Below the pieces are notes generated by a model. That model made no database searches, had not been told where the DNA came from, and was given only the letters and a program-made list of their open reading frames with translations. From Flavobacterium sp. 140616W15 (GTDB taxonomy: Bacteria > Bacteroidota > Bacteroidia > Flavobacteriales > Flavobacteriaceae), in contig NZ_CP033068.1 of assembly GCF_003668995.1 (NCBI RefSeq), forward strand, positions 1,488,001 through 1,552,000: a stretch of DNA of 64,000 bases, read 5' to 3'. Of the stretch, positions 36,481-46,489 are shown one piece after another (the first letter of the stretch is position 1; every line of letters starts with the position of its first letter). The translations under genes were made by a program, and so were the position numbers.

Positions 36481-38508
36481 TCACAACAATCCATTATATT
36501 TTCTAACAAACCATTCAGTTGCCAATGCAATAGCAATTAAAATTAAAAGCCAAATCCAATCAATTAAAGGAGTTTTGGTACTTACATTTTTTTGTATTGC
36601 TTTGTATTCTTGATTTTCTAAAAGTGTTTTTATTAATGCATCCGATTGGTCTTGAAAAAATGCTTTTCCATTAGTCTGTAGTGCTAATTGCTGTAATTTT
36701 TGAACATCCGGATTTATAAACTGCTTTTCGATATCAAAATCTAATACCTCAAAATGACTTGAGTATGTGGTTTTTGAATTTAATTCTTTAACAGAGAAAG
36801 AATATTTCCCAGCCGGAAGTCCATCTAGATTTACAGAGTAAGAATTGTTACCTTTTAATAAATCATAATTTTTAGTTTGCTTCGTTTCGGTATTAGTTAC
36901 TGAAATAGTGAGATTAGCTTTCTCGTCAAACTCATAGTTTTTATTAAAATATTGAGCATTAATTTCTAGTGCATCTCCTGAATTATAAAAGCTCTCGTGG
37001 TTTACGACCAATGATTTTTTAGTATTATTTGATGCTAGATATTGAATGATTTTATCAATAAAAACATCATATTTGGCAAACGACTGATTATCAATATGAC
37101 TTTGCATGCGCCATTTCCATGTGTTTTCTCCAAAAAGATAGGCACCTCTTTTTCCTTGGCTTTCTGTAAAAGCTAATAACGGAGCATTGGTAGCTACATT
37201 TCTAATTTTTGACGAAAGTAAAGTCGAAATATTTTCATTGGAAATAATTGTACCGAATGAATTTTGCAAAGGCGGGAAATTTCCAAATCCAATTTCTTCA
37301 GCTGCAAAAAGATTGAATTGCGAATTGAATTCGGCTAAATAATCTTCTTTCTGATTGCTCATTCTAAATGAGAAAGAAGTTTGTTGCTGATTTAGAAAAT
37401 TGAAGTCAGTATTATTTCCAGTTATAATAAAAGTATTAATTCCAGCCGCTTTGTTTGAATCGAAAACGGTTTTGAAAGCTCCAGTAGGCTGGTATAAAAT
37501 TAAAATATTGTAATCTTGTAATGATTTAATTTCATTCGGTTTAACTAAAACAACTTTGCGTTGTGCATTAGATTCTATCGAACGTTTTAAAGCTGCAATA
37601 TCAGGATGGTTTATTGCTGAAACAATAGCTACGGTTGTTTTCTGGTCTATAACTTCTACAGCAAAATTCTTAGTATTATTATAAATGTTTTTTTCTTTTT
37701 CACTTGACGAAATAGTGGCTTTGAAAACTTGTACTCCTACTTTATCTGCAGGTAATAGTATATTTAAAGTAGCCGTTTTTTTAGAAGGTGAAAATGAAAC
37801 CTTTTCTTTTACCAAAACTGTAGTGCCCTGAGAAATCGATAAATCGGAATTTATATTTTTTGTTCCTGAATATTGAAGAAATACTTCAACTGGGAATTTA
37901 TTTTTATAAAAAGCATATTTGTTTACATTGAGCTGATTTATTTTTAAATCCAAGAAAGTTGTAGTATCTCCTACTATTATTGGATAAACTTTGTTGTTTG
38001 GATCAAAACGATAAACATAATCATTTCCTGTAGTTTGGTTTCCGTCAGTAATAATTACAGTTGGAAAAACGACATTTTTGTTGATGCTTTTTAAATTTTT
38101 TGCAATTTCGTCTAGATTAGTCTGAGTTCCTTTAAAATCAAATTCTTCCGATTGTTTAAAATCGGCATCAAATTGATACGATTGAATTTCGTACTTATCT
38201 TGTAACTCTTTATTCGACGTTAATTTTTTATACAGTTCAATAACTTTTTCTTTAGAATTTAAAGCGGTTATCGAACTAGAATTATCCACTACAATTGGTA
38301 ATGGAGTTTTAATGATTTCTAATGATTTTTTGGTAATTATCGGATTTATCAATAAAACTAATATCCCAAAAATGGATAGAAAACGTAAAAAAGCCAAAAA
38401 CAAATTCAGTTTTGATTTGCTTTTGGCTTTATAATAATATTGAAAAAATGACAAACCTCCTGCAACTACTAATGAAAGTACCAATAATAGAATCGTGTTT
38501 GTAGTCAT
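36481..38508 (-). CDS. Membrane protein with a VWA-like domain, BatA/aerotolerance-like
   Basis: The 675-aa protein has two N-terminal membrane helices (about residues 5-25 and 38-57), a periplasmic VWA-like domain with a full MIDAS motif (Asp75, Ser77, Ser79 in VVDNSSSI; Thr130; Asp155 in VIITDGNQ), long beta-rich Ig-like regions, and a final helix ending near WFVRKYNGLL. This plan is seen in large flavobacterial membrane proteins related to BatA/BatB or glutamine-amidotransferase-like hypotheticals. Its function is unknown. It stands alone, 156 bp from fabG. Confidence 0.8.
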   Translation of the reverse strand: MTTNTILLLVLSLVVAGGLSFFQYYYKAKSKSKLNLFLAFLRFLSIFGILVLLINPIITKKSLEIIKTPLPIVVDNSSSITALNSKEKVIELYKKLTSNKELQDKYEIQSYQFDADFKQSEEFDFKGTQTNLDEIAKNLKSINKNVVFPTVIITDGNQTTGNDYVYRFDPNNKVYPIIVGDTTTFLDLKINQLNVNKYAFYKNKFPVEVFLQYSGTKNINSDLSISQGTTVLVKEKVSFSPSKKTATLNILLPADKVGVQVFKATISSSEKEKNIYNNTKNFAVEVIDQKTTVAIVSAINHPDIAALKRSIESNAQRKVVLVKPNEIKSLQDYNILILYQPTGAFKTVFDSNKAAGINTFIITGNNTDFNFLNQQQTSFSFRMSNQKEDYLAEFNSQFNLFAAEEIGFGNFPPLQNSFGTIISNENISTLLSSKIRNVATNAPLLAFTESQGKRGAYLFGENTWKWRMQSHIDNQSFAKYDVFIDKIIQYLASNNTKKSLVVNHESFYNSGDALEINAQYFNKNYEFDEKANLTISVTNTETKQTKNYDLLKGNNSYSVNLDGLPAGKYSFSVKELNSKTTYSSHFEVLDFDIEKQFINPDVQKLQQLALQTNGKAFFQDQSDALIKTLLENQEYKAIQKNVSTKTPLIDWIWLLILIAIALATEWFVRKYNGLL

Positions 38509-38664
38509 GTTTTTTTATTAAAAGATTTAATCCTTGAAAGATTTAATGATTGAAAAACAAAATCAGCTGTTATTGCTCAAATATTTAAATTATTGAGCGA
38601 TAGTAACCTAAATCTTTACAACTAAAACCTTTGAACCTTTGTTACTCAGAACCTCAGTACCTTT

Positions 38665-39411
38665 CTATGTAAGCATTCCTCCACAAACATTAAGAACTTG
38701 TCCTGTAACGTAAGCACTCATATCTGAAGCTAAGAAAAGACAAGCATTTGCTACATCTTCAGTTGTTCCTCCACGTTTCAACGGAATTCCTTCTCTCCAT
38801 CCTTTAACTACATCTTCGCTTAATTTTGCAGTCATTTCAGTTTCAATAAATCCTGGTGCAATTGCATTGCAACGAATATTACGAGAACCTAATTCTAATG
38901 CTACTGATTTTGTAAATCCGTTAACACCAGCTTTTGAAGCAGCATAATTAGTTTGACCAGCATTTCCTTTTACACCAACAACACTACTCATGTTAATGAT
39001 TGATCCAGAACGTTGTTTTAAGAATGTTTTTTGAATTGCTTTTGTCATATTAAAAACTGATTTCAAGTTAACATCAATAACCTGATCAAAATCAGCTTCA
39101 GACATACGCATTAAAAGGTTGTCTTTTGTAATACCAGCATTATTTATTAAAATATCTACAGTCCCAAAATCAGCTAAAACAGCTTCAACGAAATTTTGAG
39201 CTTCTGTAAAGTCAGCTGCATTCGATTGATATCCTTTTGCTTTTATACCTAGAGCGTTTAATTCTTTTTCTAAAGCCAAAGCTGATTCTACAGATGAACT
39301 GTATGTAAAAGCCACATTTGCACCATGTTTGGCAAAAACTTCAGCAATTCCTTTTCCTATTCCGCGGCTTGCGCCAGTTATGATGGCAACTTTTCCTTCT
39401 AGTAATTTCAT
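38665..39411 (-). CDS. fabG: 3-Oxoacyl-[ACP] reductase
   Basis: The 248-aa short-chain dehydrogenase fits FabG. It has the NADP motif TGASRGIGKGIAEVFAKHG, NNAG with the following TKDNLLMRMSE typical of FabG, the catalytic Ser (INMSSVVG) and YAASK tetrad, and a C-terminal VLNVCGGMLT. It reduces beta-ketoacyl-ACP in fatty acid elongation. A perfect TAnnTTTG box lies about 32 bp upstream. Confidence 0.95.
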   Translation of the reverse strand: MKLLEGKVAIITGASRGIGKGIAEVFAKHGANVAFTYSSSVESALALEKELNALGIKAKGYQSNAADFTEAQNFVEAVLADFGTVDILINNAGITKDNLLMRMSEADFDQVIDVNLKSVFNMTKAIQKTFLKQRSGSIINMSSVVGVKGNAGQTNYAASKAGVNGFTKSVALELGSRNIRCNAIAPGFIETEMTAKLSEDVVKGWREGIPLKRGGTTEDVANACLFLASDMSAYVTGQVLNVCGGMLT

Positions 39412-39442
39412 ATTATGGTATTCGTTTTTTATTTTCTAAATA

Positions 39443-39450
39443 CAAATATA
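39443..39450 (-). promoter_or_regulatory. Putative -7 box of the fabG promoter
   Basis: Minus-strand TATATTTG is a perfect TAnnTTTG with TTT 19 nt upstream. Predicted leader is about 25 nt. Confidence 0.55.
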
Positions 39451-39484
39451 GATTATTTGGGCGTTTTATAAAATTTGTAATACA

Positions 39485-39514
39485 AAAAAAGCCTCACCAA
39501 GGTGAAGCTTTTTT
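39485..39514 (-). terminator. Terminator downstream of the 142-aa gene
   Basis: AAAAAAGCCTCACC (39485-39498) and GGTGAAGCTTTTTT (39501-39514) pair with one mismatch, and T-runs flank both sides. It sits 22 bp past the stop of the 142-aa gene. Confidence 0.75.
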
Positions 39515-39535
39515 ATATCGTTGTCAGGAGTTTAA

Positions 39536-39964
39536 CTAGAAAGCTACATTCCATTTTGGTAATCTACCATTTTCATCCAAGAAATCTTGTAGAATTTTCC
39601 CTTCAATGTAAGTTGGGATTATTTTTACATCTGCATTAAAAGTCTCATACCAAGAAACTTCTAATCTTTCGATTCCTTCAATTTTCATTTGTGCTGGCCA
39701 AGAATATTTTCTTCCTGTTTTTGCAAATTGGTGACCATTAACGATTTTATCGTGTAATCCACCATTTTTACTTTTTAGAGTTCCATCATTTTGTACCGTT
39801 CCAGTAGAACCTACCATGATTAATTCTTTGTTCTCACCATCAACAGCGTAAACAACAAAAACTCCACTTCCAGATTCAGATGCATTGCATACTTCTTCTA
39901 GACTATCGTCTTGTGTGTAAGTAAAATTTCCTTTTACTGTAAAATTTTCTAATTCTTTGTACAT
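39536..39964 (-). CDS. Protein of unknown function, remotely GIY-YIG-like (142 aa)
   Basis: No signal peptide or membrane segment is visible. The pattern GVFVVYAVDG followed by ELIMVGSTGTVQNDGTL resembles the start of GIY-YIG nuclease-like domains (G-x-Y-x-Y, then x-x-G-S-T), but the canonical Arg and Glu are not clearly in place. It may be a divergent, non-catalytic member or an unrelated fold. The gene is flanked by two terminators, so it is probably transcribed alone. Confidence 0.7.
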   Translation of the reverse strand: MYKELENFTVKGNFTYTQDDSLEEVCNASESGSGVFVVYAVDGENKELIMVGSTGTVQNDGTLKSKNGGLHDKIVNGHQFAKTGRKYSWPAQMKIEGIERLEVSWYETFNADVKIIPTYIEGKILQDFLDENGRLPKWNVAF

Positions 39965-40051
39965 ATTTCTTCAGATTTTTCACGAAGGCTCTAAGATCCT
40001 AAGAAACTCAGTTGCTAAGTGTTTGTTATATTCCATACATTCTATTAATGT

Positions 40052-40086
40052 AAAAAAAGTCTCAACAGATATTGAGACTTTTTTTT
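40052..40086. terminator. Terminator downstream of sucD
   Basis: AGTCTCAA (40058-40065) and TTGAGACT (40072-40079) form a stem extended by A/T runs on both sides, about 30 bp past the sucD stop. It reads well on the minus strand. The adjacent CTAAGATCCTAAGAAACTCAG is a degenerate repeat word. Confidence 0.82.
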
Positions 40087-40114
40087 GGAATTTATTATTT
40101 TAAAATATTAGAGA

Positions 40115-40987
40115 TTATCCTAATACTTCTTTTACTTTTTTACCAATTTCAGCTGGAGAATCAACTACGTGAATTCCGTTGTCTCTCATAATTTGCTTTT
40201 TAGCTTCAGCTGTATCATCAGTACCACCAACGATTGCACCTGCGTGACCCATTGTACGTCCTGCTGGAGCAGTTACTCCTGCGATGAAACCTACAACTGG
40301 CTTACGGTTACCATCAGCTTTAATCCATTTAGCAGCATCAGCTTCTAATTGTCCACCAATTTCACCAATCATTACGATACATTCTGTTTCTGGGTCATTC
40401 ATTAATAACTCAACAGCTTCTTTAGTAGTAGTTCCAATAATTGGATCTCCACCAATACCAATTGCTGTAGTTATTCCTAATCCTTGTTTTACAACTTGGT
40501 CAGCCGCTTCGTAAGTTAAAGTTCCTGATTTAGAAACGATTCCTACAGTTCCTTTTTTGAAAACGAAACCTGGCATAATTCCAACTTTTGCTTCACCTGG
40601 AGTAATGATACCTGGACAGTTTGGACCAATTAATCTAGCATTTCTTTCTTTTACATAACTGTTGGCTTTAATCATATCTGCTACAGGAATTCCTTCAGTA
40701 ATAGCAATGATAACTTTAATTCCAGCGTCAGCTGCTTCCATAATTGCATCAGCAGCAAATGCAGGTGGTACAAAAATAATTGTTGTATCCGCTCCAGCTT
40801 GTTCTACAGCATCTTTTACTGTGTTAAAAACTGGACGATCCAAATGTGTAGTTCCTCCTTTTCCTGGAGTAACACCACCTACAACATTAGTACCGTACTC
40901 AATCATTTGAGAAGCATGGAAAGTTCCTTCGCTTCCTGTAAATCCTTGAACAATTATTTTGGAATCTTTATTAACTAAAACACTCAT
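40115..40987 (-). CDS. sucD: Succinate-CoA ligase, alpha subunit
   Basis: The 290-aa protein contains the CoA-binding [31 protein letters not shown], and the phospho-histidine loop near [14 protein letters not shown]. It works with SucC in the TCA cycle. sucC is not adjacent here, so the two subunits are probably encoded apart, as in other flavobacteria. It has its own promoter at 41023-41030 and a terminator. Confidence 0.96.
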   Translation of the reverse strand: MSVLVNKDSKIIVQGFTGSEGTFHASQMIEYGTNVVGGVTPGKGGTTHLDRPVFNTVKDAVEQAGADTTIIFVPPAFAADAIMEAADAGIKVIIAITEGIPVADMIKANSYVKERNARLIGPNCPGIITPGEAKVGIMPGFVFKKGTVGIVSKSGTLTYEAADQVVKQGLGITTAIGIGGDPIIGTTTKEAVELLMNDPETECIVMIGEIGGQLEADAAKWIKADGNRKPVVGFIAGVTAPAGRTMGHAGAIVGGTDDTAEAKKQIMRDNGIHVVDSPAEIGKKVKEVLG

Positions 40988-41022
40988 GATATATATTTTA
41001 TGTAGTTTTTAAAATTGTGATG

Positions 41023-41030
41023 CAAAAGTA
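41023..41030 (-). promoter_or_regulatory. Putative -7 box of the sucD promoter
   Basis: Minus-strand TACTTTTG is a perfect TAnnTTTG with TTC 19 nt upstream, about 36 bp before the sucD ATG. Confidence 0.5.
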
Positions 41031-41073
41031 AGGTTTTGTAAATTATTTTGAACCTTTTTATTATCAAAATATC

Positions 41074-41436
41074 TTATAATAATTGACTCATTTGATAACC
41101 TCGGTATAATTTATTGTCTTTTATTTGCCAAATAGCCATAAAATGGGCTAATAACATTTCTTCTCTTGGATTTTCGATAGTCTTTACATAATGTGAATAA
41201 CGTACCGAAACTAAATCATCTTCTTCGATTATATGACTTATTCTAACTTTAGAACGCACATAGGCTCTGCTTAATTCGTTGGATAAGTCTATTACTCCAT
41301 TGTAATCTAACTGGATAGGTCCTTTTGTACTATGCCAATCAACAATTACTTCTGGATGCAAATATAATTTGAAGGTTTCGCTATCAATTAAAGCATCCGA
41401 CTTATAAAATTTTTGAATAAATTCTTTAGCAGTCAT
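41074..41436 (-). CDS. NTF2-like / SnoaL-like protein
   Basis: The 120-aa protein has the usual alpha+beta-cone pattern: the helical start AKEFIQKFYKSDALIDSE, LHPEVIVDWHSTKGPIQL, then VSVRYSHYV and MLAHFMAIWQIKDNKLYRGYQMSQ. Such proteins are small enzymes or ligand binders; no specific role can be assigned. It begins 2 bp after the second lpxD-like gene ends, so it is in that operon. Confidence 0.8.
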   Translation of the reverse strand: MTAKEFIQKFYKSDALIDSETFKLYLHPEVIVDWHSTKGPIQLDYNGVIDLSNELSRAYVRSKVRISHIIEEDDLVSVRYSHYVKTIENPREEMLLAHFMAIWQIKDNKLYRGYQMSQLL

Positions 41437-41438
41437 AG

Positions 41439-42368
41439 TTATTTTAATTTATTTAGAATTTCAGGAATTTTTTTGATATTAGCCAATTGTTTTAGCTTTT
41501 CTCTAGATTCTTCAATTGGCGTACCAAAATAAGATTTCCCTCCTTCTACAGATTTAGTAACTCCTGTTTGTCCCATTATTACAGCCTTCTCTCCTATCGT
41601 AATACCGCTTGTTGTACCAACTTGTCCCCAAATTGTCACTTCATCTTCTATAATTACACAGCCAGCAATACCAGTTTGTGATGCAATTAAGCATTTTTTT
41701 CCAATAATAGTATCATGTCCTACGTGAACCTGATTATCAAGTTTGGTTCCTTCGCCAATAGTTGTATCGCCTGTAACACCTTTGTCGATAGTACAAAGCG
41801 CTCCAATTCCAACATTGTCTTTTATTACAACTCTTCCTCCGGAAATTAATTGATCGAAACCATCAGGGCGTTTTTTGTAATAAAAGGCATCTGCTCCTAA
41901 TATTGTTCCAGCATGAATGATAACATTATCACCAATTACAGTATGGTCATATATTGATACATTAGAATGTATCAAACAGTTTTTACCAATTGTTACATGA
42001 TTTCCAATAAAACAATTGGGCTGTATTAATGATCCTTCTCCTATTATTGCTGAATCTGATATAGCAACATTAGCAAATCGAAAAGGTTTGAAATGTTTTG
42101 TAAGTTTATTAAAATCTCTAAAAGGATCATCAGAGATTAATAGTGCTTTACCTTCAGGGCAATCTACAACTTTATTGATTAAAACAATAGTTGCTGCTGA
42201 ATTTAAAGCCTTGTCATAATATTTTGGATGATCTACAAAAACAATATCTCCAGGCTCGACAACATGAATTTCATTCATACCTAAAACTTGGAAGTTTTTA
42301 TCACCAACAAATTCGCAGTTAAGCAAATTTGCAATTTCTTCTAAAGAGTAAACTTTTTGAAATTTCAT
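41439..42368 (-). CDS. LpxD-like UDP-3-O-acyl-glucosamine N-acyltransferase (second copy)
   Basis: The 309-aa left-handed beta-helix protein has an LpxD-type N-terminal domain ([29 protein letters not shown]) and many hexapeptide turns. The active-site-like histidine is in the [10 protein letters not shown] region. A canonical 347-aa LpxD is encoded 3 kb upstream, so this is a paralog, shorter and probably with different acyl or sugar preference. It follows efp after a repeat-filled 142-bp spacer. Confidence 0.85.
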   Translation of the reverse strand: MKFQKVYSLEEIANLLNCEFVGDKNFQVLGMNEIHVVEPGDIVFVDHPKYYDKALNSAATIVLINKVVDCPEGKALLISDDPFRDFNKLTKHFKPFRFANVAISDSAIIGEGSLIQPNCFIGNHVTIGKNCLIHSNVSIYDHTVIGDNVIIHAGTILGADAFYYKKRPDGFDQLISGGRVVIKDNVGIGALCTIDKGVTGDTTIGEGTKLDNQVHVGHDTIIGKKCLIASQTGIAGCVIIEDEVTIWGQVGTTSGITIGEKAVIMGQTGVTKSVEGGKSYFGTPIEESREKLKQLANIKKIPEILNKLK

Positions 42369-42378
42369 ATTTTATAAT

Positions 42379-42505
42379 TAGAAAATTTGTCAATTAGAGA
42401 ATGTGTCAATTAGAAAATGTGTCAATTAGAAAAAAGAAAAGCGTTTAGTTAATTTCTGCTAAAGCATTAATTTTCTAATTGACTCATTGACAAATTATCT
42501 TATTG
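42379..42505. repeat. Repeat-filled spacer between efp and the second lpxD-like gene
   Basis: Three direct copies of a GTCAATTAGA(G/A)AATGT-like word oppose TTTTCTAATTGACTCATTGAC on the right, so the spacer can fold back. The words are related to the 77-bp his-operon repeat. Confidence 0.65.
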
Positions 42506-42510
42506 AAAAA

Positions 42511-43077
42511 CTACTCTTTCACACGCTCCATGTAAGAACCAGAAGCAGTATCAATTTTAATTTTATCCCCTTCATTAATAAACAAAGGAACGTTTACTGT
42601 AGCTCCAGTTTCAACAGTTGCAGATTTTGTTGCATTTGTTGCTGTATTTCCTTTAATTCCTGGCTCAGCATAAGTAACCTCTAAGATTACAGAAGCAGGC
42701 ATATCTACCGATAGAGGTAAATCTGTTTCAGTATTAATTTGGACCATTACGTTAGTTCCTTCTTTTAATAATCCAGGAGCATCCAAAATTGATTTATTCA
42801 AAGAAATTTGCTCAAATGTTTCATTGTTCATGAAGTGAAACTCATCACCTTCAGCATATAAAAATTGGTATGTTTGTGTTTCAACACGAACATCTTCAAT
42901 TTTATGTCCAGCAGAAAATGTATTATCTAATACTTTTCCAGTTGTTAAGCTTCTTAATTTCGTTCTAACAAAAGCAGGACCTTTACCTGGTTTTACGTGA
43001 AGAAATTCAATGATTTTATAAATGTCGTGATTGTATTTGATACAAAGTCCGTTTCTTATGTCTGATGTTGATGCCAT
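42511..43077 (-). CDS. efp: Translation elongation factor P
   Basis: The 188-aa EF-P shows the N-terminal KOW-like domain with GLCIKYNHDIYKIIEFLHVKPGKGPAFVRTKLRS. The loop VKPGKGPAF carries the lysine that is modified in some bacteria. Two OB domains follow, and the usual C-terminal GDKIKIDTASGSYMERVKE is present. EF-P relieves ribosome stalling on polyproline. No lysyl-modifying enzyme gene (epmA/earP) is next to it. Confidence 0.95.
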   Translation of the reverse strand: MASTSDIRNGLCIKYNHDIYKIIEFLHVKPGKGPAFVRTKLRSLTTGKVLDNTFSAGHKIEDVRVETQTYQFLYAEGDEFHFMNNETFEQISLNKSILDAPGLLKEGTNVMVQINTETDLPLSVDMPASVILEVTYAEPGIKGNTATNATKSATVETGATVNVPLFINEGDKIKIDTASGSYMERVKE

Positions 43078-43169
43078 TATATTTTGTTTTATTTAATATT
43101 TTGTTTAATCGTTTAACCGTTTATTTGCTTTCGATTAAACGATAAAACAAATTCACGATAGAACTTTTT

Positions 43170-43955
43170 CTAGTAATTTCCTGAATATCCTTTCATAATT
43201 CCACGTGATGAGTTTCTGATAAAATCTAAGATTTCATCTCTTTCTGGAGTTGCTTCCATTTCACCTTCGATTATGCTAAGTGCTTGAGTTGTATTATAAT
43301 TTTTTTGGTATAAAATTCTATAGATTTCTTGAATTTCTCTGATTTTATCTGTGCTAAAACCTCTTCTTCTTAAACCTACTGAATTAATTCCTACGTATGA
43401 TAATGGCTCTTTTGCAGCTTTAGTATATGGAGGAACATCTTTTCTCACCAAAGAACCTCCTGATATCATTGCATGATCACCGATATGGATAAATTGATGT
43501 ATTGCAGCCAAACCACCAATTACAGCATGGTTTCCTACTACAACGTGTCCTGCCAATGCAACACCGTTTACAATAATGGCATTATTACCAATCTCACAAT
43601 CGTGAGCAATATGAGCATAGGCCATAATTAAGCAATTGTTACCAAGGATTGTTTGCCCTGAAGCAACAGTACCACGATTAATTGTAACACATTCTCTAAT
43701 AGTACAATTGTCTCCTATTATTGCTAGAGAGTCTTCTCCTCCAAATTTTAAATCTTGAGGTACTGCAGAAATAACTGCGCCTGGAAAAATATTACAATTT
43801 TTACCTATTCGTGCGCCTTCCATTATGGTTACATTTGAACCAATCCAAGTGCCATCACCAATAACTACATTATTGTGAATTGTTGTAAAGGGCTCAATTA
43901 CAACGTTTTTAGCGATTTTAGCGCCAGGATGAACATAAGCTAAAGGTTGATTCAT
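43170..43955 (-). CDS. lpxA: UDP-N-acetylglucosamine acyltransferase
   Basis: The 261-aa protein is a canonical LpxA: hexapeptide beta-helix from the N-terminus (YVHPGAKIAKNVVIEPFTTIHNNVVIG), the catalytic His in AHIAHDCEIG, the ruler-region NGVALAGHVVVGNHAVIGG, and a C-terminal helical domain (SVGLRRRGFSTDKIREIQEIYRILY). It performs the first step of lipid A synthesis and follows lpxC-fabZ in the operon. Confidence 0.97.
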   Translation of the reverse strand: MNQPLAYVHPGAKIAKNVVIEPFTTIHNNVVIGDGTWIGSNVTIMEGARIGKNCNIFPGAVISAVPQDLKFGGEDSLAIIGDNCTIRECVTINRGTVASGQTILGNNCLIMAYAHIAHDCEIGNNAIIVNGVALAGHVVVGNHAVIGGLAAIHQFIHIGDHAMISGGSLVRKDVPPYTKAAKEPLSYVGINSVGLRRRGFSTDKIREIQEIYRILYQKNYNTTQALSIIEGEMEATPERDEILDFIRNSSRGIMKGYSGNY

Positions 43956-44024
43956 CTGTATTTTTTGTATTTTAAATTAAAATTGTCTTTTTTGGAAACA
44001 ATAAATCTTAAGAATTAACTATTT

Positions 44025-45413
44025 TTATTGTTTTCTTGCAATTTGTGCCATTAATTCTGCTTCGGTAACTAATTTACCATTCGCATAAGCATTTGCCTGC
44101 ATGTGACAAATTCCTCTTCTTATAGGAGAAATTAATTCACATTTAAATATTAATGTATCTCCAGGTAATACTTTATGTTTGAACTTAACATTGTCTATTT
44201 TCATAAAATAAGTCAAGTAATTTTCTGGATCTGGAACTGTACTTAATACTAAGATTCCTCCTGTTTGTGCCATTGCTTCTACAATTAAAACACCTGGCAT
44301 AACCGGTGCTTCAGGGAAGTGACCAACAAAGAAGTTTTCGTTCATGGTAACATTTTTCAATCCTACAACATGACTAGAAGACATCTCAATAATTCTATCA
44401 ATCAATAAAAATGGAGGTCTATGAGGTAAAACTGACATGATTTTATGAATGTCCATCAAGGGTTCTTGATTTAAATCATAAACAGGTACATGGTTTCTCT
44501 GTTCTATTTTTATAATTTTAGCTAATTTTTTAGCAAACTGAGTATTTACAAAGTGACCAGGTTTGTTAGCGATAATTTTACCTTGGATTCTTACTCCAAT
44601 TAAAGCTAAATCTCCAATAACGTCAAGCAATTTATGTCTTGCAGCTTCATTTGGATAATGTAATGTAAGGTTATCTAAAATACCGTTTGGTTTAACAGTT
44701 ATCTTATCTTTTCCAAAAGCTTTCTTTAAATTCTCCATTGTAGATTCAGATATTTCTTTATCTACATATACAATTGCATTGTTTAAATCTCCACCTTTGA
44801 TTAATCCGTGCTCTAAAAGAGATTCTAATTCATGTAAGAAACTAAATGTTCTTGAATTTGAAATTTCTGATTTAAAATCAGCAATACTTTTTAATGTTGC
44901 GTTTTGAGTACCTAAAACTTTAGTACCAAAATCAACCATAGTTGTAACTTGGTAATCATCACTTGGCATTACAAGAATTTCACTTCCTGTTGCTTCATCT
45001 GTAAAAGAAATAACTTCTTTTACAACATATACATTGCGTTGTGCATCTTGCTCTTCTATTTTAGCTTTTTCAATTGCTTCAACAAAATATTTTGATGAAC
45101 CGTCCATTATTGGAAGTTCTGATGCGTTTAATTCGATTATAACGTTGTCTAAATCACAACCTACCAATGCCGCTAGAACGTGCTCTGGTGTTTGAATTTT
45201 AACACCTAGTTTTTCTAAATTTGTACCTCTTTGTGTATTTACTACATAATTAGCATCAGCCTCAATAATTGGGTGACCTTGCAAATCAACTCTCACAAAA
45301 GTAAATCCATTATTTATTGGAGCAGGCTTAAAAGTCATTGTTACTTCTTTACCAGTGTGTAGTCCAACTCCTGTTAGTGAAATTTCCTCCTTGATGGTCT
45401 TCTGTTTAACCAT
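44025..45413 (-). CDS. lpxC-fabZ: LpxC-FabZ fusion: UDP-3-O-acyl-GlcNAc deacetylase / 3-hydroxyacyl-ACP dehydratase
   Basis: The 462-aa fusion starts [21 protein letters not shown], matching known LpxC starts; the ATG at 45413 overlaps the lpxD stop by 8 nt. An in-frame ATG at 45422 would add MEI and seems less likely. LpxC zinc ligands are in [10 protein letters not shown] and [12 protein letters not shown]. The FabZ part (from about residue 310) has the catalytic His in [20 protein letters not shown]. The fusion is known in Bacteroidota and couples lipid A commitment to fatty-acid synthesis. Confidence 0.95.
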   Translation of the reverse strand: MVKQKTIKEEISLTGVGLHTGKEVTMTFKPAPINNGFTFVRVDLQGHPIIEADANYVVNTQRGTNLEKLGVKIQTPEHVLAALVGCDLDNVIIELNASELPIMDGSSKYFVEAIEKAKIEEQDAQRNVYVVKEVISFTDEATGSEILVMPSDDYQVTTMVDFGTKVLGTQNATLKSIADFKSEISNSRTFSFLHELESLLEHGLIKGGDLNNAIVYVDKEISESTMENLKKAFGKDKITVKPNGILDNLTLHYPNEAARHKLLDVIGDLALIGVRIQGKIIANKPGHFVNTQFAKKLAKIIKIEQRNHVPVYDLNQEPLMDIHKIMSVLPHRPPFLLIDRIIEMSSSHVVGLKNVTMNENFFVGHFPEAPVMPGVLIVEAMAQTGGILVLSTVPDPENYLTYFMKIDNVKFKHKVLPGDTLIFKCELISPIRRGICHMQANAYANGKLVTEAELMAQIARKQ

Positions 45414-46449
45414 TATTTCCATTTTTTTGGTTTAATATTTGTTTTTTTAATTCTTCTAGTTCAGCAACGATTTTAGGCAAATTCTTAAAATGTACATACG
45501 ATTTATTGAAATCTGTATATCCAAGTGAAGGTGTTCCTTGTAATATTTCGTCGTCTTTAATGTTTCTGGCAACTCCAGATTGGGCTTGCAATCTAACATT
45601 GTTTCCAATAGTTAAATGTCCTGCTATCCCCACTTGTCCACCAATCATAGCATTTTTACCAATTTTTGTAGAACCAGCAACTCCAGATTGAGCGGCAATT
45701 ACGGTGTTTTCACCAATTTCTACATTATGAGCAATTTGTATTTGATTGTCTAACTTTACTCCTTTTCGGATAATTGTTGATCCTAAAGTAGCTCTATCTA
45801 TAGTTGTATTTGCTCCAATATCGACGTTATCTTCTATAATTACATTTCCAATTTGTGGAACTTTACTATAAATTCCTTCTTCGTTTGGTACAAAACCAAA
45901 TCCGTCAGCACCAATAATTGTTCCTGAATGAATTGTGCAATTGTTTCCAATTATTGTTTCAGAATAAATTTTGGCGCCTGCAAAAATATGGACATTATTG
46001 CCAATAACAACATTGTCACCGATAAAAGAGTTAGGATAAATTTTGACATCGTTACCTAAAACTACGTTTTGCCCCACATAACTAAAGCTTCCTAAATATA
46101 GATTTTCTCCATATTTAACACTTTCAGATAAGAAAGATTGTGGCTCAATTCCGTTTTTATTCAATTTTACTTGATTATAAAACTCTAATAATTTTGAAAA
46201 CGAAGCATAAGCATCGTCAACTTTAATTAATGTTGTGCTAATTTCTGTTTCGGGTACAAAAGTATCATTAACGATTGTTACTGAGGCTTTTGTCGAATAT
46301 ATATAATTGATATATTTAGGGTTAGCCAAGAAAGTAAGAGAGCCTTCTGTACCTTCTTCGATTTTAGATAAGCGAGAAACTTCTGCATTGGGATTCCCAA
46401 CAACCTCTCCTCCTAAAATTTCTGCTATTTGTTCTGCTGTAAATTTCAT
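45406..46449 (-). CDS. lpxD: UDP-3-O-acyl-glucosamine N-acyltransferase
   Basis: The 347-aa protein has an N-terminal LpxD domain ([31 protein letters not shown]), a long hexapeptide helix, and the catalytic His in [17 protein letters not shown]. It ends with a C-terminal helix ([18 protein letters not shown]). It transfers the second acyl chain in lipid A synthesis. It is the second gene of the cluster after the HD protein and overlaps lpxC-fabZ. Confidence 0.96.
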   Translation of the reverse strand: MKFTAEQIAEILGGEVVGNPNAEVSRLSKIEEGTEGSLTFLANPKYINYIYSTKASVTIVNDTFVPETEISTTLIKVDDAYASFSKLLEFYNQVKLNKNGIEPQSFLSESVKYGENLYLGSFSYVGQNVVLGNDVKIYPNSFIGDNVVIGNNVHIFAGAKIYSETIIGNNCTIHSGTIIGADGFGFVPNEEGIYSKVPQIGNVIIEDNVDIGANTTIDRATLGSTIIRKGVKLDNQIQIAHNVEIGENTVIAAQSGVAGSTKIGKNAMIGGQVGIAGHLTIGNNVRLQAQSGVARNIKDDEILQGTPSLGYTDFNKSYVHFKNLPKIVAELEELKKQILNQKNGNNG

Positions 46450-46489
46450 TGCGACAAAAATATAAAAAAATAGGTTTTAAATGTTAATT

